Positions 32,900-43,579 of a stretch of DNA of 64,000 nt are shown here, piece by piece. The DNA comes from Trichosporon coremiiforme (Eukaryota; Basidiomycota; Tremellomycetes; Trichosporonales; Trichosporonaceae): the NCBI GenBank assembly GCA_039545355.1, contig BCJJ01000002.1:2243867-2307866 (forward strand), written 5' to 3'. The position numbers and the translations under genes were made by a program. Below the pieces are notes generated by a model, which was not told the origin of the DNA, made no database searches, and was given only the letters and a program-made list of their open reading frames with translations. How positions within the stretch are numbered: the first letter of the stretch is position 1; the number at the start of each line of letters is the position of its first letter.

Positions 32900-35355
32900 T
32901 TACTCGGTCCTGGGCCTCTTGGCGGCGCTGCCGTTAGGAGAGACGTCACGGGAGGCGTGCTCCTCAAGGAGACGGTCGAGGACCTCGGGCTGGCCGACCT
33001 TGAGCTTGCCCTCCATGACGGCGGTGTGGTAAACACGGAGGATCTGGTCGACGTCCTCCATAGTCTGGGTGCGGACGTCGGCGAGCTCCTTGATCTTAGC
33101 GGTGGCATCCTTGATCTGGTCGTCGTTGAGGACGAGGTTGAGCTGTTCGACACGCGACTTGACGGCGTTCCAGCCGGTGAGACGGTGGCCGATCGAGACG
33201 TAACGCGTCATACCGAAGTCGGCGGGGTTGAGGATCTCGTACGTCGCCGGGTTGGCGAGGATGGCCTTGGCGTGGATACCGGCCTTGTGGGTGAAGGCGC
33301 AGAAGCCGGTGATGTAGTTGTTGAACGGAACCTGGATCTCGACGGCCTCGGCGACGAGGTTCTCGACCTCACGGAGCATGGGAAGGTTGTACTTGCCCTT
33401 GACGAACTCGGGGTCGGCAACCATCATGCGCGCGATGAGACCACCGAGCGGCGTGATACCGTTGCGCTCACCGATACCGAGGACCGAGGTGTCGATGTGC
33501 GTAGCACCGGCCTCGAGGGCGGCGTAGGCGTTGGCGATGGCGCATCCGGTGTCGTTGTGGAAGTGGCACTCGATGTCGCACGAGACAACACCACGGAGGG
33601 TACGGACGAGCTCGTAGACCTGGCGGGGGTCGGCGCAGCCGACAGTGTCGGCGACACCAACACGGTTGACACCAATCTTGTCGACGGTGCGGTAGATCGA
33701 GAGCAGGTCAACGAGCTCCGAGCGGAACGAGTCCTCGGACGAGAAACGGATCTCAATGCCCTTCGACTTGACGAACTCGATGACCTCAATGGCGGTCTTG
33801 GTGATCCACGCCATGTCCTTGCCGTGCGAGTGGTCACGGAGGAACGACGACGTTCCAATGACGACGTCAACACCGTCAACACCAGTCTCGACGGCGATAC
33901 GGGCGTCGTCCATGTGGCAACGAATGTGGGTAAGGATCTTCGAGCGCTTCAGGCCGAGCTTGCAGATGGCCTCGCAGTGGGCACGCGACTCGGGCGAGGC
34001 GGCCGGGGAGGTGAGCTCGATGTAGTCGACACCGAACTCGTCAAGAGCCTTGGCAATCTTGATCTTGGTCTCAAGGTCTGCAGTGTCAGTTGCGGCTCAA
34101 ACGTGACAGAAGGGAGAGGGAGCGAAATAGACTACGGCCGTCGAGTCAGTCCGCGGTCTAGTGTCCGCGGTCTAGTCAAACTTAATGCTGTGTGTCGAGT
34201 CACACAGGTCGTGTGAGGCGACGTACACAGTACTAGGTGCCCAGCACGCTGACTCTGACAGTCTTGGAAAGCTGGGAGGAGACAAATACGGGCCCGTCCA
34301 CACTGCCTGAATGGCTTCCAAGGACTCTGATGTCTTGGGGGCCACAGACAGAAGGCAGGAGGCGGGTAGAGAGTCAAGAAACCGGCGGGAAGCAAAAGCG
34401 CATTCAAGAACTGTTCGCCCTCGCACATATCTCCCTCAATTTCTGACCCAGCTATGCCCTTCCAAACGCGGATTCTGGCGATAAACGGGCATCTGTCGTG
34501 GAGACGAGACGCCGGGGTACGTCCCAGGCCGGCTCTCTCCCGTCTAGAACGTTTCTTCGACTTCGGGAGACGTTGTTTCGTGGAAAAGGCGCAAATTGAG
34601 CTCACCGAAAAACGCGTTCGCGAACTGCTCGCCTTCCCTGAGCGTGCTCTCGATGATCTGTGTGTGTCAGAGAAAATGTTGGAAGGAGTAGAGCATGTGT
34701 AAGAAGAAGGACGGGTGGTGGGGGGTGCCGCCGGGTGGAGGTGCCACTCGGCTGCGGAACCCCCACACTCGTGCTTCCCAAGCATGTGCCGCCTTCTGGA
34801 CAGCCCAGAGTGCTTGTATGCGCTGCTGGATGCATGGGGGAGCATGCATGGAGGAGTGTAGAAGGACGAAAGCGGGTCGGAAGAGCGAGGCGGAAGTGAG
34901 TGACGGTGGCTTTAAAGCCACAACACCGCATACTGCCCGCCTACTCTGCGGCCACGGCGGAGATCCGTTCTGCAGTCGTGAATTGGCATGCAGGTCCACT
35001 TGCTCGCGGGATAGTCGCAGACTGCAGACGGGCTAGCGAGAGCTGCACGGAAAGCAACCCGAGCACCAGCATGGACCATGTTTGGTCCTTCGGGGTGAGT
35101 CGCAACCGATGACGGTGACCGACCCCCGGTCGACTCCACCTCCACCCGAGCGGCGCAAAGAGCACAAATATAAAGAGAGACGGCACTCACCTTCCAGTTG
35201 CTGGTGTTGCTGAGGAAGTCAGAGGGGCGGGAGTAGAAGCCCTTCTTCTCGCCGTGCTTGGGGCCGTCGTTGGTCTTGACGGCAGCGCCGAGGTCGACAG
35301 GGATCATCTCGGCGTCCGCACCGTTGGTCTCGGGAGCGGGCTCGTGGGGGCACAT
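32900..35355 (-). CDS. LYS20/LYS21: Homocitrate synthase (lysine biosynthesis)
   Basis: First step of the alpha-aminoadipate lysine pathway: acetyl-CoA plus 2-oxoglutarate to homocitrate. Spliced as complement(join(32900..34077,34606..34657,35191..35355)), 464 aa, sum divisible by three. The 52-nt middle exon encodes the essential [14 protein letters not shown] block; the last exon has [34 protein letters not shown], and [12 protein letters not shown], the metal-binding HxH region. The C-terminal regulatory region ends in basic residues (AAKRPRTE), which might be a nuclear signal as in the nuclear yeast enzymes. Both introns are about 530 nt, roughly ten times the local norm. In-frame stops and lack of bias within them support them being introns. 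Confidence 0.95.
34078..34605 (-). other. Long intron 2 of the homocitrate synthase gene
   Basis: 528 nt, donor GTGAGC and acceptor TGCAG on the minus strand. It contains no recognisable coding domain. Confidence 0.75.
34658..35190 (-). other. Long intron 1 of the homocitrate synthase gene
   Basis: 533 nt, donor GTGAGTGC and acceptor ACACACAG on the minus strand. It contains a perfect 16-bp palindrome, GTGGCTTTAAAGCCAC, near 34905-34920. No conserved coding segment or obvious box C/D snoRNA was seen. Confidence 0.75.
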
Positions 35356-36357
35356 GGTTGCTGGTTCGTCGAAGAAGAGGGTTTCAAAGGGGGAGATAAA
35401 GTGTCAGAGTTCGCTCGACAGACTGGCTGGGAGTGTCAAGCGTTTTGAAGAATAATGAGCGGTGACGAAAGTCGTAGTCAAAGTCGAGTCGGTTAAGCCA
35501 AGAGGCAGGCAGAGGCCGCTGGTCGTTAACCTGAAGCTTTTACTGGCGTACGAGTCAGAGGCGCAGAGGGTGCCTGCTGCCTGCCAGAGCCCAAGATGAA
35601 AGTGCGGCTTACTATGAATTAACCGCGTAATACAGACCGAATGCCGGATCGATTAGAGCGGCCGAGTCGAGAGCTAAGAGAAAAAGTTCGTATTGATCAG
35701 TGACTCATCCGCTGCGGCAGGGTTGGCCAATCAGAATACGCCGAGCAGCCGGAAAGAAGCCCCGCCACGCGCCACGAGTCACCCACGCTCCAGTATCCGG
35801 CCACACCGGGTGCGGCGAGTGCGGGCCCTGCGTCACAGCCCAACGTAGTCCGACGCGCGGGGAGGCGAGTCAGGCGCCTGGCCAACCGACGCCCAGGCAC
35901 GCCCCCAGTCTGATTTCTTTTGTACGCGTTTCGCATTTTTACTCCCACATTCCACAGACCAAACGATTACCACAGACAATCGCGCGCTGTGTGGTCCCCC
36001 CACTTACCCCGTGATTGGCCACTTGTCTCGCCTCGCCTCAGCGCCTCAGCCTGGCTCAGCTGGCTGGCTAGGCTGTGCGCCTCACTCACCAGCCAGTGAG
36101 CCTGCGAGCTAAGGAACCACCGTCGCTGGCACTGGCAGCTGGCAGGCACTGACATCTCGTCAACTTCGTTCTCTCTCCATCTTCATCTCTCTCTTACGAC
36201 AACAACCCAGTACGAGGTAGAGCATCATCAGTGTCGTCGCCCATCCGACCTAGCTCTCACCCTCACCCTTTCCCCTCTCTCGACGCCTGTTCCCCCTCCT
36301 TTATAATACTACTCTAATCATCATCACCAGGCAACTCAAAAGCATCGCTCTGTAAAC
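35356..36357. other. Divergent intergenic region, homocitrate synthase / KAP95
   Basis: About 1 kb between divergent starts. The KAP95-proximal part (about 36170-36310) is a C/T-rich leader with TTATAATAC near 36300. No gene seen. Confidence 0.6.
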
Positions 36358-39178
36358 ATGGACGCCGCCACCCTCTTGACCAACGCTCTCTCAGAAGGTA
36401 CGCGTATACCGAGCACTCCCCCGAGGCACTCAGCTGACCTCCGCCCAGACGCGAACACCCGTAACGCCGCTCAGCAGCAGCTTGAGGCCGCCGAGCGTGA
36501 CAACTTCGTGAGTAGGCCTCCAATGTTTTGTTTCTCTTGGCCAGGGTCCAACCCCACCTTCCCTATGGTAATCGACGTGGTCAGCGCTGACATGTTAGCC
36601 CGCCTACCTGCACACCCTCGCCAACGAACTTGCTAACGAGCAAGCCCAGCCGCATATCCGTAATGCTGCCGGTCTCGCTTTCAAGAACGCTCTGTCGGCT
36701 CGTGTATGTAGTCATGCGAAATTTCAGGTACTGACTCTGCATTAGGACGCCGTCAACCAACCTGCCCTGAGCGACCGTTGGATGGCACTTCCTGAAGATG
36801 TTCGCACACCACTCAAGCACACTCTTCTGCAGACTCTTGGCTCCCCCGTCCACAAGGCTGCTTTCGTTTCCGCCCAGGGCGTCGCTGCTGTTGCCGCTAT
36901 TGAGCTTCCCCGGGGACAGTGGCCCGAGCTCATCGGCCAGCTCCTGGAGTTTGTCGGAAATCAGGAGAACACCGGTCTCCGTATCGCTACCCTCCAGGCC
37001 GTCGGATACGTGTGCGAGGTTATCCAGCCCCAGTACCTGTCCGCTCGCTCGAACGAGATCCTGACCGCCGTCGTCCAGGGTGCCCGCAAGGAGGAGCCTA
37101 GCACCGATGTCCAGGCCGCCGCTATCCACGCCCTCTACAACTCGCTCGAGTTCATTCGTGACAACTTTGAGCGCGAGGGAGAGCGCAACTACATTATGCA
37201 GGTCGTCTGCGAGGCCACTCAGAGCCCGTCGTCCACAGTACAGGTCGGCGCTTTCGAGTGTCTTGTGCGCATTATGAGCCTGTACTACGAGCACATGGAG
37301 TTCTACATGGAGCGTGCTCTCTTCGGAGTAAGTTTTACGTGTGTGACTTTTTGCTAACATCAGCTCACTATCTCCGGCATGAAGAACCCCGAGGAGCCCG
37401 TTGCTCTCCAGGCCATCGAGTTCTGGTCGACCGTCTGCGAGGAGGAGATCGAGATCGCTATTGAGGCGCAGGAGGCTCTCCAGTACGGCGAGGAGCCCGC
37501 CCTCGAGTCGAAGCACTTCGCCAAGGCTGCTCTTCCCGATATCCTTCCCGTCCTTCTTGAGCTCCTCACCCAGCAGGACGAGGACGCTGACGAGGACGAG
37601 TGGACCAAGTCCATGGCTGCCGCCGCCTGTCTCGAGCTTCTTGCCCGTAATGTCGGTGACGCCATTGTTCAGCCCGTTGTTCCCTTCGTCGAGGCTGGTA
37701 TCCGCCGCCCCGACTGGCAGGGTCGTGAGGCCGCTGTCATGGCGTTCGGCTCCATCCTTGACGGCCCCAGCTCGCAGACTCTGGCTCCTCTCGTCAGCCA
37801 GGCTCTCAGCACCCTCATCGGCATGCTCCAGGGTGACTCTGACCTTCACGTTCGTGACTCGGTCGCCTGGACGCTCTCACGCATCACCGAGCTCATGCTC
37901 GACGTTGTTGACCCCAGCATGCACCTCCAGAACCTCGTTACCGCGCTCGTTCTTGGACTTCAGGGCACCCCCCGTATCATCAACTCGTGCTGCGCTGCTC
38001 TCAGCAACCTTGTTACCCATCTCCTGCCGGACGCCGACATTGTCTCCGAGGACGCTCCCCCTACCTCGCCCATGTCGCCGTACTACGAGGGTATCTTCAA
38101 GGCTCTCATGCCCGTTTCGGAGCGCCCGACCAATGACAACAACTGCCGTGCCGCGGCCTACCAGACCATGGCTACGTACATCACCTGCTCCGCTGCCGAC
38201 ACCCTCCCCATCGTCGACCAGGTCGCTGCCGCCATGCTCGCTCGCCAGGAGTCCTTAATCGGCATGGAGAACCAGCTCGTCGGCATGGACGACCGCCAGA
38301 ACTGGAACGACATGCAGATTTCGATCTGTGCTCTTCTGCAGTCGTTCATCCACAAGTCGCCGGCTCTTGTCATGCCCTACGCTGACCGCCTGATGACCAA
38401 CCTCCTCACCATCCTCTCGTCCTCTGGCAAGCACGCCGGTGTGCTCGAGGACGTTCTCGCCACCGTCGGCGCCGTCTCTGGTGCCCTCGAGGGTGGTTTC
38501 GTCAAGTACATGGAGGCCTTCTCACCCTTCCTGTTCCAGGCACTCAGCTCGTACGACGACTACCAGGTCGCCCAGGCCGTCGTCTACTGCGTCTCCGACA
38601 TCTCGCGTGCCATCGGAGAGCAGCTCACGCCGTTCGCCGAGCGTATCATGGTCGCTCTCATCGATATCCTTCGCTCCCCCGCTATCCAGCGACAGGTCAA
38701 GCCTACCGCCATTACTGCCATCGGAGAGGTCGCGCTCGCGGTCGGCCCTGCGTTTGTCCCGTACCTCGAGACCACGATGGGCATTCTCAGCCAGGCGGGT
38801 TCTACCGCAGCCTCAACTACCGATCTTGCGCTGAACGAGTTCGTCTGGACCATGCGTGAGGCTATTGTCGACGCCTTCATCGGCATCATGAACGGCCTTA
38901 AGGCTGGCGACCCCACGCCCTTCCTGCAGTACGTTCCGGGCATCCTCGGCTTCCTCCGCACCTGTCTCGCGGAGGAGGACCGCACTGAGGAGTTCGTTGG
39001 CGCTGCTCTTGGTCTCATCGGTGACTTCGGCGACACCTACAAGCAGGCTGTCCGCGACGACATCTGCCAGGAGTGGGTCCAACAGGCAATCTCGATTGGC
39101 CGCCAGCGCGGTGCCTCGAGGTCATCTCGCACCAACGCCGCCTATGCTCAGAAGGCCATCAAGGAGCTTTCCAAGTAA
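36358..39178 (+). CDS. KAP95: Importin subunit beta-1
   Basis: Nuclear import receptor that carries importin-alpha/cargo through the pore and is released by Ran-GTP. Spliced as join(36358..36397,36449..36507,36599..36703,36746..37327,37364..39178): five exons, 866 aa, in frame, the normal length of about 860. HEAT repeats run along the whole protein. The N-terminal Ran-binding region has NTRNAAQQQLEAAERDNF, LANELANEQAQPHIRNAAGL and LKHTLLQTLG. The acidic loop of HEAT 8 is seen as QQDEDADEDEWTKSMAAAAC, followed by LARNVGDAIV and DSVAWTLSRITEL, all strong importin-beta signatures. Confidence 0.97.
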
Positions 39179-39675
39179 ACGCTTCTCCGGGAACATTTGA
39201 CTCCGACTTTCCCAGTATACCCCTCGATACCCCGTTTCTTTTGCATCAATCACGACCTAACTTGAAGACCTCAGCAAGATCTGCATTGGCTGTCTGAGCC
39301 GTCTCAGCAGTCACCGGCCGCGCCCTGCTTGTCCAAGGACCCGACATCGCCGCCTCATCACCTCATACGCAATCATCAAGTGCCACCACTTAGCATCTGC
39401 ACGCGTGCAACCGATAGAAGGAAGAAGAAGGAAGCCGCAGGAGTAGTTTGACAGGACCCATCGAACCGTTAGGTCACGACCCCGTGCACGGGCCGGGAGT
39501 CCGGCCAAGAGTGATAGAGTGGTATCCCGTGCATGTCAAATGTCTTAGTGAATCGAGCGACGCACGAGCAAAGCGGGTGCGAGGCGCGTGCGTGAGCGAG
39601 CGAAGCGGCAGAAACGCAGCCAAGCGACTGAACAAGCATTGCGCGAAATACAGAACACGAGGATGCTGATCACAG
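39179..39675. other. 3' flank of KAP95 up to the first small HTH-like gene
   Basis: About 500 bp between convergent gene ends. No feature other than a GCGA-rich patch near 39550-39620. Confidence 0.5.
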
Positions 39676-40026
39676 CTAAAGATCGCCCGCATCAGACTCC
39701 GTAGCCTTGCGGAGGTTCTGCCTGTTCCCGGCGAGCCGCGAACGGACCTGCTGCACGGTGAGGCCAGTCTGCTGCGCGGTGACTGGGAGTCAGCTATCCT
39801 GGACGCACCGTGAGCTCACCTCAGCACTGGCGACGTCAACCTCGGCGAGGGCGGTGGCGACATCGCGCTGGATCATGACGGAGGCGAGGGCGGCGCGCGC
39901 AGCGGCATCGATGCGTCCGCCGCGCTTGGCCCTTGCGTTCGCCTTAGAGGTGTCGGGCTTGGTGTCCTCGCCCTCGGACACAATTGCAGAGGGCTTGCGC
40001 TCAGGCTAACTGGAACGGCGGGGCAT
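39676..40026 (-). pseudogene. Small HTH-like family, copy A (amber stop at codon 7)
   Basis: Aligned with copy B, the gene is complement(join(39676..39768,39820..40026)), 100 codons. Codon 7 is TAG (40006-40008), where copy B has TTG (MPRRSS-stop versus MPCRSSL). Downstream the frame is open and well conserved: GRIDAAARAALASVMIQRD, ATALAEVDVASAE, and after a 51-nt intron TGLTVQQVRSRLAGNRQNL. The conserved core looks like three helices with a TGLTxQQVRxxL recognition-type helix, reminiscent of Myb/homeodomain-like folds; this is inference. It may be a pseudogene, or be translated from elsewhere. Confidence 0.6.
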
Positions 40027-40310
40027 GGTTCTTGCGGCGCGTTGAGGTAGCTCAGGGACAGAGTAGGCGATCGAGGCAGGTCCTTTGGCGACGGTCCGGA
40101 TGGCGCGGAGGGGCGATTGGGGCGGCCTTGTGTGCTCATATCACGGCTCTACGCGCAGCATTCAACGATCAGTGGCTAGGGTCAAGCTGACTGTACTAAC
40201 GACAACGCAGCTCCGACATTTTCACAGCCAGCTGGAGACGATAACTTTAGCAACTGTCCGGATTCCGATCTACCCCATGCATCTCCAATCAGTGTACGCA
40301 CTGAGCGCAA

Positions 40311-40652
40311 CTACTCGCTCGCAGCCGCCTCCAAGACCTTGCGCAGATTCTTGCGTCCAGGCTTGAGCTGGTTCCTGATCTGCTGCGCCGTGAGGCCTGT
40401 CTGGGCGTCAGTTGTATCAAGGATCTACTGGCTTACCGCCGCAGTGACAGTGTCAATCTCGGCCAAGGCCGAGGCGATACCGCGCTGGATCACGATCGAG
40501 GCGAGGACGGAGCGGGCTCCTCCGTCGATGCGGCCGCGGTTCGCCTTCACGTTGGACTGCAGTTTGGGCTTGACGTCGAGCTTGGTGTCCTCGCTGTCGG
40601 AAGTGGAGGGGGCGGAGTGCTTGCCCTCGGGCAAGCTGGAACGGCAAGGCAT
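40311..40652 (-). CDS. Small HTH-like family, copy B (intact)
   Basis: Spliced as complement(join(40311..40400,40437..40652)), 101 aa; a Met five codons earlier (40667) is also possible. A polar N terminus rich in Ser, Asp and Lys precedes the core: GRIDGGARSVLASIVIQRG, ASALAEIDTVTAA, intron, TGLTAQQIRNQLKPGRKNL. The phase-0 intron sits just before the TGLT helix, as in the other two copies. The composition suggests a small nuclear DNA-binding protein of Myb-like helix-turn-helix type. No named family was recognised. Confidence 0.7.
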
Positions 40653-41651
40653 ACCGGTAGGAGGCAATCTGGGAGTCGGAGGTCTGGACGTTGAGACAGT
40701 CGAGACGTTGCAGATAAACAGGTGCGAGTTAGGTTAGGGAGCGACTATGAAAGCTAAGCAGAGTTGTAAGATGAAGAGAGAGAGGATGTGCCCATATCCA
40801 GTGAAGGAAAGGGGGCAAGGATGCATTCGTGTTCGCGAGGACGAACAAGTCCTCAGGCGAGGAAGTCGGCCCTCAAGTGAAAATGGATGAGCGCGGAGGG
40901 AGCGACCGGGCGAGGTTGAGTGCTGTCTCAGCCTTGTGTACTGCGGACTGTGAACATGGGCCAACCTAGACCGGCGACGTCGCATCACCATGTGGTGGGG
41001 ATCAGTGATCGTCGATTAGCAGGGGTGAGCTAGTGAGCTGAGCTGACTGTAACCCCAGTGAGGGCGCAGCGGTGGATGGGGGCCCATCTGGTCCGTCCGT
41101 CTTCCTTTATCCTCCACCTCTCCGTTTCGTTACGATTTGCAGCAACTCACATCCCACTCATCAAGCTGTAAGATTCGAGTATGCCCCATGCACCAGTGCT
41201 CAACTTGCAGTTCAGCGACAGACGTGGACGACCCGCCGATCACGAAGGTGTCAATGTCACAAGCGATCACAAGCGATCACCATCACGGAGAAGTCTGCAT
41301 GAACAGTCGCGTCACTTCTACCACCTTCTCTGCCACGTACGCAACGCATACATAATACTTTGCAGTAGCACGGTTGTCGGAGACACGTAGAGAGCGGCGC
41401 CCTACCATGCTCCCCAGATGGAACATTATGAGACGGACAGCACAGCCCACAAACGTAAGCGGTGCCTAATGTCGTGCACAATGGATGAGTGAATAATAGA
41501 TCGACAGCATAAGGTTTGGTGAGTGTGATCCTCTCACTGGCAGGAGACACCTCACACTCCGGAGCTGTGCCAGCTTGCCAGCGGTGCTCCAGCCATTACG
41601 GGCACCTGGACTGCTGTAAGTGGCAATTCTGACTCGACCCCAGAGTAAGAG
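40653..41651. other. Region between HTH-like copy B and the membrane-protein gene
   Basis: About 1 kb, promoter of copy B on the left and of the plus-strand gene on the right. A short GATCACAAGC direct repeat lies near 41262-41282. No gene seen. A possible upstream exon of the next gene around 41545-41605, before a GTAAGTGG donor-like site, is not firm. Confidence 0.45.
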
Positions 41652-42296
41652 ATGTGCATTGCAAGGCTGACAGTGACAGATGATGGGCGCCGGGGAATCA
41701 TCCTCGCCATCGACGCTGCGAAGTCAATGCTGTCCGATTTGGACCGTATCACTGTGCTCGTCTCCACAGGTGCCATCACGGCCTACAGCCGGAGGTACTT
41801 CCGCGTGAAGCGGCGCACGGCGCGGCCAGCCTTCCTTAAGGCGAAGAACAACGTGCCTGTCCTCCTCGCCCTGGGGTTCCTCCCTCACAACGGCGTCACG
41901 GCAGTGCGGTGGCCGTTGCCCAGATTCGTTGGCTGGACGCTGAAAACGGCATGCCTCGCCGCGATCGGCGTGGCTGTAGTTGTTGAGCTGTTGATCGTGT
42001 TCCGGAGCAACGCGCCGGACAGATGGAGTGGGGATGTGTTCGGCCTCGTTGAGGAAGAGGTTGCGCTTGACGAGGACGACCTGCTGCCCCATGCCGAGGA
42101 CGAGGAGGAGCAGCTCTACAGCCTGGACGAGAAGGTCAGTGTTCTGGACGAGGAACCGCCCGTTACCGTTGATGGACCGAACGCCACCGCTTCGCACTTC
42201 AACCTTGACGTGTCGCAATTCGATCTCCCGGCTGTGTCTGCGCCTGCTGTCGTCTCGGAGGCCCATGATGCTCCAACCGATAGGCGGTCTTCATAA
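41652..42296 (+). CDS. Putative single-pass membrane protein with acidic tail
   Basis: Open frame of 214 aa with codon bias like the neighbouring genes. Residues 1-95 are basic and mixed; one hydrophobic helix (LKTACLAAIGVAVVVELLIVF, about 96-116) is followed by a strongly acidic region (EEEVALDEDDLLPHAEDEEEQ). The basic side before the helix suggests a cytosolic N terminus. The true start may lie in an upstream exon, since a stop lies directly before this Met and a donor-like GTAAGTGG and acceptor-like CCCAG occur just upstream. No family recognised. It interrupts the row of HTH-like genes. Confidence 0.6.
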   Translation: MCIARLTVTDDGRRGIILAIDAAKSMLSDLDRITVLVSTGAITAYSRRYFRVKRRTARPAFLKAKNNVPVLLALGFLPHNGVTAVRWPLPRFVGWTLKTACLAAIGVAVVVELLIVFRSNAPDRWSGDVFGLVEEEVALDEDDLLPHAEDEEEQLYSLDEKVSVLDEEPPVTVDGPNATASHFNLDVSQFDLPAVSAPAVVSEAHDAPTDRRSS

Positions 42297-42675
42297 TCGC
42301 TTCGGCAGGACAGAAGCAAGTAAAGACGGGCTATTCGTGAGAATGCCATAATCAGAGCATGAATACATCAAGATGCGTCTGCCACCGTTGCGGGCTGATG
42401 AGAGAAATCGCAGACGCCGCAGGGTAGTGGACGAGGCAGTGTCAGTGTGTTTCAGCTTGGATCCAGACTCTGCAGCTAACTCAAGCAGTGTATCAGTGTT
42501 AGGTCCTTGGGAAGTGGCTATGCGCACCGAGCTGACTGGACCTCGATCAGCCACTCTGCACTGTTGGTAACAGTGCATCGCTCCGCATCAGACTCCGCTC
42601 GTTCGCGCTCGTCTCCCTCCTTTGGCTAGATCACCCTCACTGCACACTGCTGGCTCTCGTCGCTCAGTCCCTTCA
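42297..42675. other. Spacer between convergent membrane-protein and HTH-like copy C genes
   Basis: About 380 bp containing the 3' ends of two convergent genes. No other feature seen. Confidence 0.5.
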
Positions 42676-43152
42676 CTACCCCAGAGTCTCGGCTAACTTC
42701 TGCAACTCCTTGCGCACGCCCTTGCGCGCATCAAGCTGGTTGCGCACCTGTGCAGGCGTCATGCCCGTCTACTATCGTCAGCTGATAAGCACATGCCAAC
42801 AGCTGCCCGTGACCCAAGTAGTGAACTCTTGCCCTGAAGCAGGCAAAGATGGGTCACAGGCGAGTGCGGTCTTACTCACAATCTCGGCGCACCGCATGGC
42901 TCGGGAGAGACGCAAGGCCGCGCTGCACGATGAGCGAAGCGAGCGCCGCCTTCGAGCCGGGCGGAAGCTTGCCGCTGCCGCCGGCCTTTGATGGACTCGC
43001 ACGCTTGGCGGGTGACTTGGCGACCTCCGGTTTGATGTCCGGCTTGATGCCGGCTTCTTGTCGACCGGAGGCGGGGAAGGTGAGGGAATGAAATCTGAGC
43101 CCGAGTCGCCCGCCGAGTCGCTGCTTTCGTCGCTTCGGTGCTTGCGTTTCAT
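42676..43152 (-). CDS. Small HTH-like family, copy C (frame-shifted middle)
   Basis: An uninterrupted frame can be spliced as complement(join(42676..42768,42880..43152)), 121 aa, starting MKRKHRSDESSDSAG. The second exon, TGMTPAQVRNQLDARKGV, clearly belongs to the family of copies A and B, with the same phase-0 intron position. However, the family core in exon 1 (SKAALASLIVQRGLAS, near 42960-42915) is encoded in a different frame from the start and from the splice donor. In the open frame that segment reads as an Arg/Ser-rich stretch. Either two compensating indels occurred, or the start and donor are other than chosen. It may be a pseudogene. Confidence 0.5.
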
Positions 43153-43579
43153 GCTGGCTGTGGATGCGAACCGAGTTGAGCAAGTCGCGAATGGTGATGA
43201 TGACGGAGGAATGATGCCTGCGTGTGAGGGGGTTTGCGGGCCTGTGTGAGCGTCGACGGAGCCAGTCGCTGGTCATAATGGTCAGTCGCCCTTCCGTCGA
43301 CCCGCTGCGCCCTCGAGGGCGCACGCAAACGTCCACACAATACATGCCATCATGGCTCCATGGCTGATATTATAGAGATGACAACGCAGAAACGTTACGT
43401 TAGAATGAGGACGGCACTTGCTTCTAGGCTTCCCTCTATGCTTCTTGACCGGACCCGACAGATCTTACTGTGCCGCTCGCGCGTGCCCGACTTCGCACGG
43501 CAAAGCCTTGCGGCAGCACAGCGCTCATCGCCGCACATGAGCCGCACCTCGTCGGCCAGGCAACTTCGCAGCGATCCAC
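43153..43579. other. Spacer between HTH-like copy C and VWA genes
   Basis: About 430 bp between two minus-strand genes: the copy C promoter and the 3' flank of the VWA gene. An open frame from 43345 runs into the family frame of copy C and could be a leader or old N terminus. Confidence 0.45.

Noticed and set aside
32750..34216. 488-codon open frame on the plus strand
   Set aside because: Antisense shadow of the homocitrate synthase exon, produced by its codon bias.
34905..34920. 16-bp palindrome as a snoRNA or terminator
   Set aside because: No box C/D or H/ACA pattern around it was found; it may be a chance palindrome in an intron.
36581..37849. 422-codon open frame on the minus strand
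   Set aside because: Antisense shadow of the importin-beta gene.
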